From: JANLYQ01 sp031365725
Lineage (GTDB): Bacteria > Actinomycetota > Actinomycetes > JACCUZ01
Assembly (NCBI GenBank): GCA_031365725.1
Contig: JANLYQ010000079.1
Coordinates: forward strand, 1-55,676
Reading direction: 5' to 3'
Length of the DNA stretch: 55,676 nt
The notes beneath the pieces are model-generated. The model searched no databases. It saw only the letters and a program-made list of their open reading frames with translations, and had not been told where the DNA came from. The translations under genes and the position numbers were made by a program. This document shows positions 45,679-55,676 of this stretch, piece after piece. Position 1 is the stretch's first letter; every line of letters begins with the position of its first letter.

Positions 45679-46446
45679 GTGAGCAGCGACGACGTGACGG
45701 AGAGCCGGTCGACGGTCGGGGCCGAGGGGCAGCTGGCGGGTCCGCTGGACGAGATGGCGGCCGCCACTGACCGGCTGCTGGCCAGTGTGGATGCCCTGTC
45801 AGCCGAGGATCTCCGTGGGCCGTCGCTGCTGCCCGGCTGGACCCGGGCCCACGTGCTCGCGCACATCGCGCGCAACGCGGATGGCATGACCGAGCTGGTG
45901 CTCGGCGCGCGGGAGGGCAGCCCGCGACCGATGTACGCCGGTGGGCGCGAGCAACGCGACGCCGACATCGACAACGGCTCCACCCGCGGGCTCGGCGACC
46001 TGCGGCTGGACCTCGACGAGTCGGCTGAGCGGCTGCTCGAGGCCTTCACGGACCTCCCGCCGGAAGCGCTGGGCCGTCAGGTGACTCTGGCGTCAGGTGC
46101 GACCGCCCCTGCATCGATGGTGCCGGTGCTGCGGGTGCGCGAGGTCGAGATCCACCACGTCGACCTCGACACCGGCTACACCCCCGAGGACTGGACGCCC
46201 GAGTTCGCGGCGCGCACCCTGGACCAGCTCTCGCCGTTCTTCCTCGACCAGCGCGACTGTCCGGTCGGTGAGCTGGTGGCCACCGACGACAGCGGCCTCT
46301 GGCGGGTGGGCGGCCAAGGGCCGGCGCTGGTCGGGGCGACCACCGAGCTGGCGGCGTGGCTGACGGGCCGGGCACCCGGCAGCACGCTCGCGGTCCGCGG
46401 CGAGCCCGAGGGCACGCCCGTGCCGCCGGCCCCACCGTGGGTGTGA
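45679..46446 (+). CDS. DinB-fold, mycothiol-dependent maleylpyruvate isomerase-type protein
   Basis: A 255-aa protein of the MDMPI/DinB superfamily: N-terminal helical bundle with ATDRLLASVDALSAEDLRGPSLLPGWTRAHVLAHIARNADGM-type features. The histidines of HVLAHIARNADG and of EVEIHHVDLD are the likely metal ligands. Members use or bind mycothiol, the actinobacterial thiol; this one's substrate is unknown. GTG 45679 is chosen on the promoter spacing; an upstream ATG at 45631 and the frame's beginning at 45601 are alternatives. It is followed 36 bp later by a metallo-hydrolase gene, a pair often found beside uvrA in actinobacteria. Confidence 0.88.
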   Translation: MSSDDVTESRSTVGAEGQLAGPLDEMAAATDRLLASVDALSAEDLRGPSLLPGWTRAHVLAHIARNADGMTELVLGAREGSPRPMYAGGREQRDADIDNGSTRGLGDLRLDLDESAERLLEAFTDLPPEALGRQVTLASGATAPASMVPVLRVREVEIHHVDLDTGYTPEDWTPEFAARTLDQLSPFFLDQRDCPVGELVATDDSGLWRVGGQGPALVGATTELAAWLTGRAPGSTLAVRGEPEGTPVPPAPPWV

Positions 46447-46482
46447 CCATCGCCCGCTGCGCCCTCGACGAAGGAGACCGCC

Positions 46483-47136
46483 TTGACCTACACCGGTGAC
46501 GTCACCCAGGGCGGTCCGGCCGACGTCCGCGAGATCGGTGCTGTGCGTCTGCACAAGGTCTCGGTCGGGCCGATGGACAACAACGCCTACCTGCTCGAGT
46601 GCACCGCGACCGGCGAACGCCTGCTGGTCGACGCGGCGGCTGACCCGGAGACGCTGCTCGGTCTGCTGCCCGACGGGCGGCTCGAACAGGTCATCACTAC
46701 CCACCGGCACGCCGACCACTGGCAGGGCCTGGCCGAGGTGGTCGCGCACACCGGGGCCCGGACGCTGGCCGGTCGGCCCGACGTCGACGCCATGCCGGTC
46801 GCGACCGACCAGCCGCTGGACGACGGTGACCGCATCAGGGTGGGCCAGGTCGAGCTCGAGGTGATCTCGCTGGTCGGTCACACGCCCGGCTCGGTCGCCC
46901 TGCTGTACGACGACCGGGACGGCCATCCGCACCTGTTCACCGGTGACTCACTCTTCCCGGGCGGCGTCGGCAAGACCCCCGATGCCGCCGCGTTCACCTC
47001 GCTGCTGGACGACGTCGAGCACAAGCTCTTCGGCCGGCTGCCCGACGACACCTGGTTCTATCCCGGCCACGGCAAGGACTCGATCTTGGGCGCCGAGCGC
47101 GCGGCGATCCCCGAGTGGCGCGCTCGCGGCTGGTGA
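46483..47136 (+). CDS. Metallo-beta-lactamase-fold hydrolase (glyoxalase II-like)
   Basis: A 217-aa MBL-fold hydrolase. The zinc motif HxHxDH is complete (THRHADHWQG), with further ligands in LVGHTPGS, FTGDSLF and YPGHGKD, the order seen in hydroxyacylglutathione hydrolase relatives; here a mycothiol or thioester substrate would be plausible. The start is TTG at 46483, 6 nt after AAGGAG, with the family N terminus MTYTGDVT-like. Cotranscribed with the DinB-fold gene and convergent with the FAD reductase gene. Confidence 0.93.
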   Translation: MTYTGDVTQGGPADVREIGAVRLHKVSVGPMDNNAYLLECTATGERLLVDAAADPETLLGLLPDGRLEQVITTHRHADHWQGLAEVVAHTGARTLAGRPDVDAMPVATDQPLDDGDRIRVGQVELEVISLVGHTPGSVALLYDDRDGHPHLFTGDSLFPGGVGKTPDAAAFTSLLDDVEHKLFGRLPDDTWFYPGHGKDSILGAERAAIPEWRARGW

Positions 47137-47174
47137 GCGCGGCCGCTGGTGGCCCATGACCACCCCGGCCGCTC
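47135..47174. terminator. Imperfect bidirectional hairpin
   Basis: GAGCG-GGCC-GGTGG arms on the left (from 47135) pair imperfectly with CCACC-GGCC-GCTC on the right (to 47174), with bulges. It lies between convergent stops of the metallo-hydrolase (47136) and FAD reductase (47174). No U-tract. Confidence 0.4.
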
Positions 47175-48397
47175 TAGCCCGGCAGCAGTGCGGCGATCTC
47201 GTCATGGAAGTACCGGTGCCGATCGCCCATCCCCACCAAGACGACGCCGACGAGTCGCCCATCACGGTGGTAGCCGACGGCGACGTCCTGCTCCAACGTC
47301 TGGTGCAGCTCACCCTCGAGCACCCGCACATCGTCGGCACCGAGGGCAGGCGCGCCGAAAGACTGCATGCGTAGGTCGTACTGATCGCTCCAGAACGACG
47401 GCACCGGTGCGAAGGTGGGATCCGGGTCGTCGGCTCCGGTCAGGTGCAGACCGAGGGACCGACCGGCCCGGCGAGCGGTGTCTGTCGCCATCGTCCAGTG
47501 CTCGACCCGACGTGGTACGTCATCGAACAACGCGTTGGGAAAGCGGGCCAGGTCTCCGCAGGCGACGACCTCTGGCCGGCCCTCCACCCGCAGCAGCCCG
47601 TCACAGCGCAAGCCGTCGGACAGGTCCAGTCCGTTGCCGCCGAGCCAGCCGGTCACCGGCGCCGCACCCACCGCCTCCATGATCAGCTCGCACGGCAGCT
47701 CGGAGCCGTCGGAGAGCAGCACGGAGGTGACTCTGTCCGTGCCACGCAGCTCGACCGGCACAACCCCGAGGTGGAAGCGGACCCCGTGCTGCTCGTGCCG
47801 GGCCTGCAGGGCCGCGCCGAGCAGGTGGCCGAGCGGCCGCTCGATGGGCACGGCTTCCGGAGCCACGACCTCGACCTCGACACCGAGACCGCGAGCAGCC
47901 GCCGCCACCTCGCAGCCGATGAAGCCGGCGCCGATCACCACCATGCGCGCCCCCGGCACCATGGCGGATCGCAGCACCTCGGCATCGGCAAGGGAACGCA
48001 GCGTGTAGAGACCGCCGACGGGTCCGGCCAGCGGCAGTCGACGAGGAGCGAGGCCGCTGGCGACGACCAGTCCTTCCCAGCCGATCTGCTCGCCGGTGTC
48101 CAGGGTGACGGTCCGAGCGGTGAGGTCGGCTGTCGTCACCCGGGCACCCAGGCGCCACGAGACGTCGGCCGCAGCCTTGGGGACTCGGAGCAGCAGCGAC
48201 TCGAGGTCGAGGTCTCCGGTCAGCGCCTGCTTGGACAGTGGCGGCCGGTTGTAGGGCATCTGCGGCTCGGCACCGATGACCAGCACCTCACCGGCGTACG
48301 CCGCCTTGCGCAGTGCTTCGGCCGCGCGCAGCCCACTTATGGAGCCACCGACGACGACGACCCGCTCCGATGACCGACCCTGGTCAGCTGACGACAC
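47174..48397 (-). CDS. FAD-dependent ferredoxin/rubredoxin-reductase-like oxidoreductase
   Basis: Two-domain pyridine-nucleotide disulfide-type flavoenzyme, 407 aa. FAD site VVVGGSISGLRAAEALR near the N terminus, YNRPPLSK, second dinucleotide site VVIGAGFIGCEVAAAARGLG near residue 155, VACGDLARFPN near 285, and a reductase C-terminal domain (SFWSDQYDLRMQSFGAP). This is the class that reduces ferredoxins or rubredoxins of P450 and dioxygenase systems; its partner is not visible. GTG 48397. Fourth and last gene of the terC operon, 15 bp after the TauE/SafE gene. Confidence 0.9.
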   Translation of the reverse strand: MSSADQGRSSERVVVVGGSISGLRAAEALRKAAYAGEVLVIGAEPQMPYNRPPLSKQALTGDLDLESLLLRVPKAAADVSWRLGARVTTADLTARTVTLDTGEQIGWEGLVVASGLAPRRLPLAGPVGGLYTLRSLADAEVLRSAMVPGARMVVIGAGFIGCEVAAAARGLGVEVEVVAPEAVPIERPLGHLLGAALQARHEQHGVRFHLGVVPVELRGTDRVTSVLLSDGSELPCELIMEAVGAAPVTGWLGGNGLDLSDGLRCDGLLRVEGRPEVVACGDLARFPNALFDDVPRRVEHWTMATDTARRAGRSLGLHLTGADDPDPTFAPVPSFWSDQYDLRMQSFGAPALGADDVRVLEGELHQTLEQDVAVGYHRDGRLVGVVLVGMGDRHRYFHDEIAALLPG

Positions 48398-48412
48398 GCT
48401 CTCCGGCCGAGG

Positions 48413-49447
48413 TCAGTGGGGCGGTTCGTGGTCGGTGTGCAGAGCGTCGACCGGGTCCTTGGCCGGCGGTGCCGCCGCCGGCCCCGCGGTGCGACGCCCG
48501 GTCAGCGCTCGGGTGAAGAGGCCCACCGCACTCTTGTCGCGGTCGGGGCGTGCCCTGCGGTAGACGAAGACGTACAGCAGGGGTACGACGACGGCCGCTG
48601 CGACCAGCACCGTCACCAGCAGGTTGGTGCTCGCGCCGAGCAGCTTGAGGCCCGAGGCCATCAGGACCACCACCAGTGCACGGCGGATGATGCCGCTGGG
48701 GGCGCTGCTGGAGACGCGCGCCCCGAGGTAGACACCGGGCAGTGCGCCGATCAGCAGGGACGCTGTCAGTCCCAGCTGGAAGTCACCGAACAGCAGGTGG
48801 CCGAGCGACGCCGACGCCACGAGCGGAACCGCCTGCACGAGGTCGGTGCCGACCAGGCTGCCGGCCCGGATGCTGGGGTAGAGCAGGAGCAGCGACACGA
48901 TGATCAGCGACCCCGACCCGACCGAGGTCATGCCGACCACGAGGCCACCCAGGACCCCGATCGCGACGGTGGGCAGCGGACGGATGACCAGCGACTCGAC
49001 CGAGGCCTCGGCGAAGTCGCCACGACCGAGGGCTGCCGCCTTGCTCAGCTGAGCCTTGCGCATGTCCAGCAGTGCTTTGGCGACCATGGAACCGGCCGCG
49101 AAGAGCAGTGCCACCCCGAGGGACGTCTTGACGACAGCTTGGGTCTGGTCGCTGTTGCCGATGGATTTCAGGATCAGCACACCGACGAAGGCAGCCGGCA
49201 CCGAGCCGATCACCAACCACTTGACCAGCTCCTTGTTGACGGTGCCGCGCCGCAGGTGCACCGCACCGCCGACCGGCTTCATGATCATCGAGGCGACGAG
49301 GTCGCTGGAGACCGCGGCAAGCGGCTGGACGCCGAAGACCAGGATCATCACGGGCGTCATGAGGGCACCCCCGCCCATGCCGGTCAACCCGACCACGAAA
49401 CCCACGATCAGTCCCGCGATCGCGACAGCCCACCAGCTCGGATCCAT
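48413..49447 (-). CDS. TauE/SafE (TSUP) family permease
   Basis: Integral membrane exporter family of 344 aa with eight or so transmembrane helices in two repeats: GLIVGFVVGLTGMGGGALMTPVMIL near the start and GVLGGLVVGMTSVGSGSLIIVSLLLL near residue 180 carry the two characteristic glycine-rich signatures. Members move sulfite, sulfoacetate or other organosulfur anions; substrate unknown. It is 10 bp downstream of the second terC and 15 bp upstream of the FAD reductase gene. Confidence 0.92.
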   Translation of the reverse strand: MDPSWWAVAIAGLIVGFVVGLTGMGGGALMTPVMILVFGVQPLAAVSSDLVASMIMKPVGGAVHLRRGTVNKELVKWLVIGSVPAAFVGVLILKSIGNSDQTQAVVKTSLGVALLFAAGSMVAKALLDMRKAQLSKAAALGRGDFAEASVESLVIRPLPTVAIGVLGGLVVGMTSVGSGSLIIVSLLLLYPSIRAGSLVGTDLVQAVPLVASASLGHLLFGDFQLGLTASLLIGALPGVYLGARVSSSAPSGIIRRALVVVLMASGLKLLGASTNLLVTVLVAAAVVVPLLYVFVYRRARPDRDKSAVGLFTRALTGRRTAGPAAAPPAKDPVDALHTDHEPPH

Positions 49448-49457
49448 GCCGGAGAGA

Positions 49458-50477
49458 CTACCGGGGAGCCGGTGGTTTCTCGGGTATGTCGATGGAATTC
49501 CCCCGAGCGGAGGAGCGCCGGACCGCTAGCAGGCTGACGACGGTCGTGATGGCAAGCGTGGCCACGATCACCGCCAGGGACAGCCACACGGGGATCGTCG
49601 GTACCCAGGCGACCGGCTCCCCCCCGTTGACGAACGGCAGCTCGTTGCTGTGCAGCGCCTCCATGACCAGCTTGACGCCGATGAAGCCGAGCACCAGCGA
49701 GAGACCGAGACTGAGGTAGATCAGCCGGTCGAGCAGGCCGCCGATGAGGAAGTACAGCTGACGCAGGCCCATCAGCGCGAAGACGTTGGCGGTCAGGACG
49801 AGGTAGGGCTCCTGGGTCAGGCCGTAGATCGCCGGGATCGAGTCCAGCGCGAACAGAAGGTCGGTCGTTCCGAGTGCCAGCACGACGATCAGCATCGGCG
49901 TCACCACCCGCCGCCCGTCCACCCTGGCCAGCAGCCGGACCCCGTGCCACTCCTGCGTGACCGGGAACCGCCGCGACACCCAGCGCAGCAGTCGGCCCTC
50001 CTGGAAGTCGTCGTCGCCGCCGGTGCCGTGGGTCGCGAGCTTCACGGCGGTGTAGACGAGGAACGCACCGAAGACGTAGAAGACCCAGCTGAATCGCTCG
50101 ATCGCGGCCGCGCCGACGGCGATGAAGACCCCGCGCATCACCAGCGCGAGGATGATGCCGATGAGCAGGGCGGTCTGCTGGAACTTCCTCGGCACGTCCA
50201 GCCTGGCCATGATGATGACGAAGACGAACAGGTTGTCGATAGACAGGCTGTACTCCGTCAGCCAACCGGCGGCGAACTCCCCGGCGTACTGACCTCCGGA
50301 CACCACCCAGACGCCGATGGCGAAGGCGACGGCCAGCCCGACGAAGCCGGCGATGGCCAGCGCGCACTCGCGGATGCTCGGCTCGTGCGGACGACGGCCG
50401 ATGACCCAGACGTCGACGACAAGGAGCACGACGAGCAGCCCGATGGTGAGCGACCAGACCCAGAGCGGGACGTTCAT
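49458..50477 (-). CDS. TerC/Alx-family membrane protein (second copy)
   Basis: 339-aa TerC-family protein with about nine hydrophobic helices. The family core is clear: EYSLSIDNLFVFVIIMA and ALDSIPAIYGLTQ (acidic residues within membrane helices thought to bind Mn2+). Relatives (Alx, YkoY) export manganese, and some serve metalation of exported proteins. AGGAGG precedes ATG 50477, which overlaps the other terC stop by 4 bp (ATGA). The two copies are clearly related but diverged. Confidence 0.93.
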   Translation of the reverse strand: MNVPLWVWSLTIGLLVVLLVVDVWVIGRRPHEPSIRECALAIAGFVGLAVAFAIGVWVVSGGQYAGEFAAGWLTEYSLSIDNLFVFVIIMARLDVPRKFQQTALLIGIILALVMRGVFIAVGAAAIERFSWVFYVFGAFLVYTAVKLATHGTGGDDDFQEGRLLRWVSRRFPVTQEWHGVRLLARVDGRRVVTPMLIVVLALGTTDLLFALDSIPAIYGLTQEPYLVLTANVFALMGLRQLYFLIGGLLDRLIYLSLGLSLVLGFIGVKLVMEALHSNELPFVNGGEPVAWVPTIPVWLSLAVIVATLAITTVVSLLAVRRSSARGNSIDIPEKPPAPR

Positions 50478-51445
50478 GCCGGGCGACCTCCTGCCGTGCG
50501 AGCAAGGCTGGCCAGAGTGGTGATGGTGAGCGTGGCGGCGATGACGCCGAGAGAGACGAGGATGCCGATGTGCGGCAACGCGAGACCAGCCAGGTGATCC
50601 ACGCCCGACCCGTCCAGCGCCTCCAGGACGAGCTTGACGCCGATGAACGCCAGGATCACCGAGAGCCCGATGTTGAGATAGACGATGCGCTCGAGCAGGC
50701 CGCCGACGAGGAAGAACAGCTGGCGCAGACCCATCAGGGCGAAAGCGTTGGCCGTGAACACGATGTAGGTGTGCGTGGTCAGCCCGAAGATCGCCGGTAT
50801 CGAGTCGAGTGCGAACACCACGTTGGCGATGCCGATGGCCGCGATCACCAGCACCATCGGGGTGAAGACCCGGGTGCCGCTCGCGTGGGTGACGATCCGG
50901 TTCCCGTCGTAGGTCGGTGAGGACGGCAGCACGCGTCGCAGCAGCCGGAGCGCCCGCCCCTCCTGGAAGTCGTCCTCGTCGTTCTCACCCTCGAGCAGCA
51001 GCTTCACTGCGGTGTAGATGAGGAACGCCCCGAAGAGGTAGAACACCCACGAGAACGCTGCCAGCGCCGCGGCGCCGGCAGCGATGCAGACCGCCCGCAG
51101 GACCATCGACACCACGATGCCGATGTAGAGCACCTTGTCCTGGGCGATGGCCGGCACAGCGAAGCGGGCCATGATGATCATGAAGACGAACAGGTTGTCG
51201 ACCGAGAGGCTGTACTCCGTGACGTAGCCCGCGACGAACTCACCCGCGGACGTGGGGCCGTCGATCAGAGCGAGCCCGGCCGCGAACGCCATGGCCAGGG
51301 CAACGTAGAACAGCACCCAGCCGGTGGCGTCGCGCATCGTCACTGGGCGGCGGCGGCGGGCGATGACGACGAGGTCGAGCACGACGACGGCGAGCAGGCC
51401 GACAACGGTCAGCAGCCACACCCAGGGGGGGACATCGGCAACCAC
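50474..51445 (-). CDS. TerC/Alx-family membrane protein (first copy)
   Basis: First gene of the riboswitch-led operon, about 323 aa, with EYSLSVDNLFVFMIIMA and ALDSIPAIFGLTT motifs matching TerC/Alx manganese exporters. I prefer GTG 51445: GGAGG (51452-51456) lies 6 nt upstream, whereas the ATG at 51451 would abut the Shine-Dalgarno. It overlaps the next terC gene by 4 bp. The GGAGG is part of a 9-bp inverted repeat with the 3' end of the preceding aptamer, so initiation is likely controlled by RNA folding. Confidence 0.92.
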   Translation of the reverse strand: MVADVPPWVWLLTVVGLLAVVVLDLVVIARRRRPVTMRDATGWVLFYVALAMAFAAGLALIDGPTSAGEFVAGYVTEYSLSVDNLFVFMIIMARFAVPAIAQDKVLYIGIVVSMVLRAVCIAAGAAALAAFSWVFYLFGAFLIYTAVKLLLEGENDEDDFQEGRALRLLRRVLPSSPTYDGNRIVTHASGTRVFTPMVLVIAAIGIANVVFALDSIPAIFGLTTHTYIVFTANAFALMGLRQLFFLVGGLLERIVYLNIGLSVILAFIGVKLVLEALDGSGVDHLAGLALPHIGILVSLGVIAATLTITTLASLARTAGGRPA

Positions 51446-51451
51446 GGGCAT

Positions 51452-51593
51452 CCTCCGGACGGCAGCGCACAGCACGGTCCGGAGGTCTCTTCCGCCCGAC
51501 CGGTCTGCACCGACGGACCGGCAGCGCCGGGTGTCGCCCCGAGGGGGTCAACCGTGATGACGACGCTGCCGCGAAGGAATACTCCCCTCCAAC
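51452..51593 (-). ncRNA. yybP-ykoY-like (Mn2+) riboswitch with Shine-Dalgarno switch
   Basis: The minus-strand leader carries GGAGGGGAGTATTCC (51576-51590), GTCGTCATCACGG (51552-51564) and GGAAGAGACCTCC (51481-51493), in the order and form of the yybP-ykoY aptamer (conserved GGGGAGUA, loop motif and AGACC). GGAGG (51586-51590) can pair with CCTCC (51481-51485) as aptamer stem P1. The same CCTCCGGAC (51477-51485) is perfectly complementary to GTCCGGAGG (51452-51460), which contains the terC Shine-Dalgarno. The pairings exclude each other: an ON switch when the metal holds the aptamer. A weak promoter (GTGACA-18 bp-GAGACT, 51604-51633) would start just upstream. Confidence 0.72.
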
Positions 51594-51673
51594 TTGCGGG
51601 CTCAGTCTCCCCCATCGACCGCCTCGATGTCACTTTCGGCGAGTCGCGCCGTCTCGGCAGCTCGACAACCGGC

Positions 51674-53778
<2,105 letters not shown>

Positions 53779-53782
<4 letters not shown>

Positions 53783-54402
53783 CGGTCCACCGTACGTCGG
53801 GGCACCGACAGCAGCCGGAGCCAGAGCCGGTCCACGGCGTCGGCGAGGTCCGCGAGGCTGCCGTCGTTGACGACCACCTCGTCGGCGACGGCGAGCCGTT
53901 GCTCCCGGGTGGCCTGCGCCGACATGCGGGCCCGCGCGTCCTCGGCCGTCATCCCGCGTACGTCGGTCAGCCGGGCGAGGCGGGTCGCGTCGTCGGAGTC
54001 GACCACCACCACCACGTCGAAGCCGCCCTGCATGCCGTTCTCCACCAGCAGCGGGATGTCGTGCACGACCACCGCCCCGGCCGGAGCGGCGGCGGCCAGC
54101 TCGGCGCTTCGTCGTCGTACAACGGGGTGCACGATGCCTTCCAGCAGCGCCCGGCGGGACGGGTCGGCGAACACGGCGCGACCCAGGGCTGCCCGGTCCA
54201 GGGCAGCGGAGCCGTCGAGCACCTCCGGCCCGAATGCGGCAACAACCTCGGCGAGACCGGGTGACCCCGGTGCGAGTGCCTCACGGGCCAGCACGTCGGA
54301 GTCGATCACGACGGCGCCGCGTGCGGACAGGAGCCGGGCCACCTCGCTCTTGCCCGAACCGATGCCGCCGGTGAGACCGACCGAGAGCGCGTAAGACTGC
54401 AC
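53779..54402 (-). CDS. coaE: Dephospho-CoA kinase
   Basis: Last step of coenzyme A synthesis: ATP-dependent 3'-phosphorylation of dephospho-CoA. The 207-aa protein has the P-loop GLTGGIGSGKS and the substrate-lid sequence IDSDVLAREAL, VVVHDIPLLVENG and the LID/CoA-binding region RMSAQATREQRLAVADEVVVNDG. GTG 54402. Coupled to uvrB by ATGA, a usual actinobacterial rpsA-coaE-uvrB order. It follows rpsA behind a terminator hairpin. Confidence 0.97.
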
Positions 54403-54429
54403 CCGCGGAGGCTATCCCCGCACGCACGC

Positions 54430-54460
54430 GGGGCCCGCACCGTGATCCGGTGCAGGCCCC
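54430..54460 (-). terminator. U-less terminator hairpin after rpsA
   Basis: GGGGCC-GCACCG (54430-54442) pairs with CGGTGC-GGCCCC (54448-54460) around a 5-nt loop, broken only by one C-A mismatch: a 12-bp GC stem. It is centred in the gap between the rpsA stop and the coaE start. No T-run follows. Likely terminates rpsA. Confidence 0.65.
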
Positions 54461-54503
54461 GACGGGCAATGCGGTGCTGCTGTCGCGCTGTCCTGGTTGA
54501 GGC

Positions 54504-55676
54504 CTAGTTGCCGGTGAGCTTCTCGCGCAGTGCCGCGAGCGCCTCGTCGGATGCCAAGGTGCCGGCGGCTGCACCGTCACCGTCCTCGACGGCCGGGGCC
54601 TCGGAGGAGTAGGTCGTCGGCGCCGGTCCGGTGCCTTCCAGGCCGGCCTCGGCCTCGGCCTTCTGAGCGTCGGCGACCTGCTTCATGTGCGCCTCGTAGC
54701 GGGTGCGCGCCTCGGCGTACTGCCGCTCCCACTCGGCCTGCTGCTCCTCGTGCCCGGGCAGCCACTCGTTGGTCTCGACGTCGAAGCCGTCGGGGTACTG
54801 GTAGTTGCCCTCGGCGTCGTAGGACGCGGACATGCCGTACAGCGTCGGGTCGAACGCGCTGTCGTCGCCGGTGGCCGCGGGCGCGACGCCCTCGTTGGCC
54901 TGCTTGAGGCTCAGCGAGATGCGACGACGCTCGAGGTCGATGTCGATGACCTTGACGAAGATCTCGTCGCCGACCTGCACGACCTGCTCGGGGATCTCGA
55001 CGTGGCGCTCGGCCAGCTCGGAGATGTGGACCAAACCCTCGATGCCCTCATCGACCCGCACGAACGAGCCGAACGGCACCAGCTTGGTGACCTTGCCGGG
55101 CACGACCTGCCCGATCTGGTGGGTCCGGGCGAACTGCTGCCACGGGTCCTCCTGGGTCGCCTTCAGCGAGAGGGAGACGCGCTCGCGGTCCATGTCCACG
55201 TCGAGCACCTCGACGGTGACCTCCTGGCCGACCTCGACGACCTCGGAGGGGTGGTCGATGTGCTTCCAGGACAGCTCGGAGACGTGCACGAGACCGTCGA
55301 CGCCGCCGAGGTCGACGAACGCGCCGAAGTTGACGATGCTCGAGACCACGCCGGAGCGGACCTGGCCCTTCTGCAGGGTCTGCAGGAGGGTCGAGCGCAC
55401 CTCGGACTGGGTCTGCTCGAGCCACGCGCGGCGGGACAGGACCACGTTGTTGCGGTTCTTGTCCAGCTCGATGATCTTCGCCTCGAGCTCCTTGCCGACG
55501 TACGGCTGGAGGTCGCGCACCCGGCGCATCTCGACCAGCGACGCGGGCAGGAAGCCGCGCAGGCCGATGTCCAGGATCAGACCACCCTTGACAACCTCGA
55601 TGACGGAGCCGGTGACGACGCCGTCCTCTTCCTTGATCTTCTCGATCGTGCCCCAGGCGCGCTCGTACTGAGCCCG
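54504..55676 (-). CDS. rpsA: Ribosomal protein S1, 3' part (runs off the right edge)
   Basis: mRNA-binding 30S protein; 390 residues plus stop are in the window and the frame is open to the right edge. Most of the third-from-last and two full S1 domains are visible: GSVIEVVKGGLILDIGLRGFLPASL, GVVSSIVNFGAFVDLGGVDGLVHVSEL, and VTKLVPFGSFVRVDEGIEGLVHISEL, each followed by the typical (K/R)(R)I(S)LSLK end. The C terminus is a charged, coiled-coil-like tail (EWERQYAEARTRYEAHMKQ) and ends AALREKLTGN. The apparent ATG at 55529 is internal, so the true start lies outside. Confidence 0.97.
   Translation of the reverse strand, partial: RAQYERAWGTIEKIKEEDGVVTGSVIEVVKGGLILDIGLRGFLPASLVEMRRVRDLQPYVGKELEAKIIELDKNRNNVVLSRRAWLEQTQSEVRSTLLQTLQKGQVRSGVVSSIVNFGAFVDLGGVDGLVHVSELSWKHIDHPSEVVEVGQEVTVEVLDVDMDRERVSLSLKATQEDPWQQFARTHQIGQVVPGKVTKLVPFGSFVRVDEGIEGLVHISELAERHVEIPEQVVQVGDEIFVKVIDIDLERRRISLSLKQANEGVAPAATGDDSAFDPTLYGMSASYDAEGNYQYPDGFDVETNEWLPGHEEQQAEWERQYAEARTRYEAHMKQVADAQKAEAEAGLEGTGPAPTTYSSEAPAVEDGDGAAAGTLASDEALAALREKLTGN

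Overview
The window is high-GC chromosomal DNA from an actinobacterium (class Actinomycetes; I cannot fix the order). The support is a 16S rRNA 5' end with actinobacterial leader elements, rbpA and whiA, the rapZ-yvcK-whiA-gapA-pgk-tpiA-secG order, the argCJBDFRGH cluster, a mycothiol-type DinB-fold protein and frequent GTG starts. It is nearly all coding and looks like core chromosome: no phage, insertion sequence, CRISPR array or tRNA gene was seen. Almost every gene lies on the minus strand, so transcription runs from high to low coordinates. The plus-strand genes are the decarboxylase at 21.5 kb, a lone receiver protein at 42.2 kb, and the DinB-fold/metallo-hydrolase pair at 45.7-47.1 kb.

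From left to right: the 5' third of a 16S rRNA gene (off the left edge) with a leader and two tandem promoters; tyrS and a 3-methyladenine DNA glycosylase; the complete arginine set argC-J-B-D-F-R-G-H, mostly joined by 4-bp ATGA overlaps and headed by an ArgR-type operator on an apparently leaderless promoter; a methyltransferase and an SDR oxidoreductase; pheS-pheT, where pheS carries an in-frame TAA; a soluble PAS histidine kinase; a SpoU-type RNA methyltransferase; and the infC-rpmI-rplT operon with an ATC-started infC behind a terminator-like leader hairpin.

The accessory part (21.4-29.8 kb) holds a PLP decarboxylase fused to a cyclic-nucleotide-binding-like domain, a flavodoxin/membrane-protein pair, a four-gene cluster (SPFH/stomatin protein, TAT-anchored Acg-type nitroreductase, membrane protein, uncharacterised protein) and a CaiB-type CoA transferase. 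Next come rbpA, secG, the lower-glycolysis operon gapA-pgk-tpiA, whiA-yvcK-rapZ-uvrC, a TAT-lipoprotein Rieske protein, and a NarL-type two-component pair divergent from a receiver-only protein.

The right end is DNA repair (uvrA, uvrB), a DinB-fold/MBL pair, coaE, rpsA (off the right edge), and an operon of two TerC-family genes, a TauE/SafE permease and an FAD reductase. That operon is preceded by what I read as a yybP-ykoY (Mn2+) riboswitch able to mask the Shine-Dalgarno. The most notable observations are the pheS nonsense codon, the riboswitch-led operon, the decarboxylase-CNB fusion and the SPFH/nitroreductase cluster.
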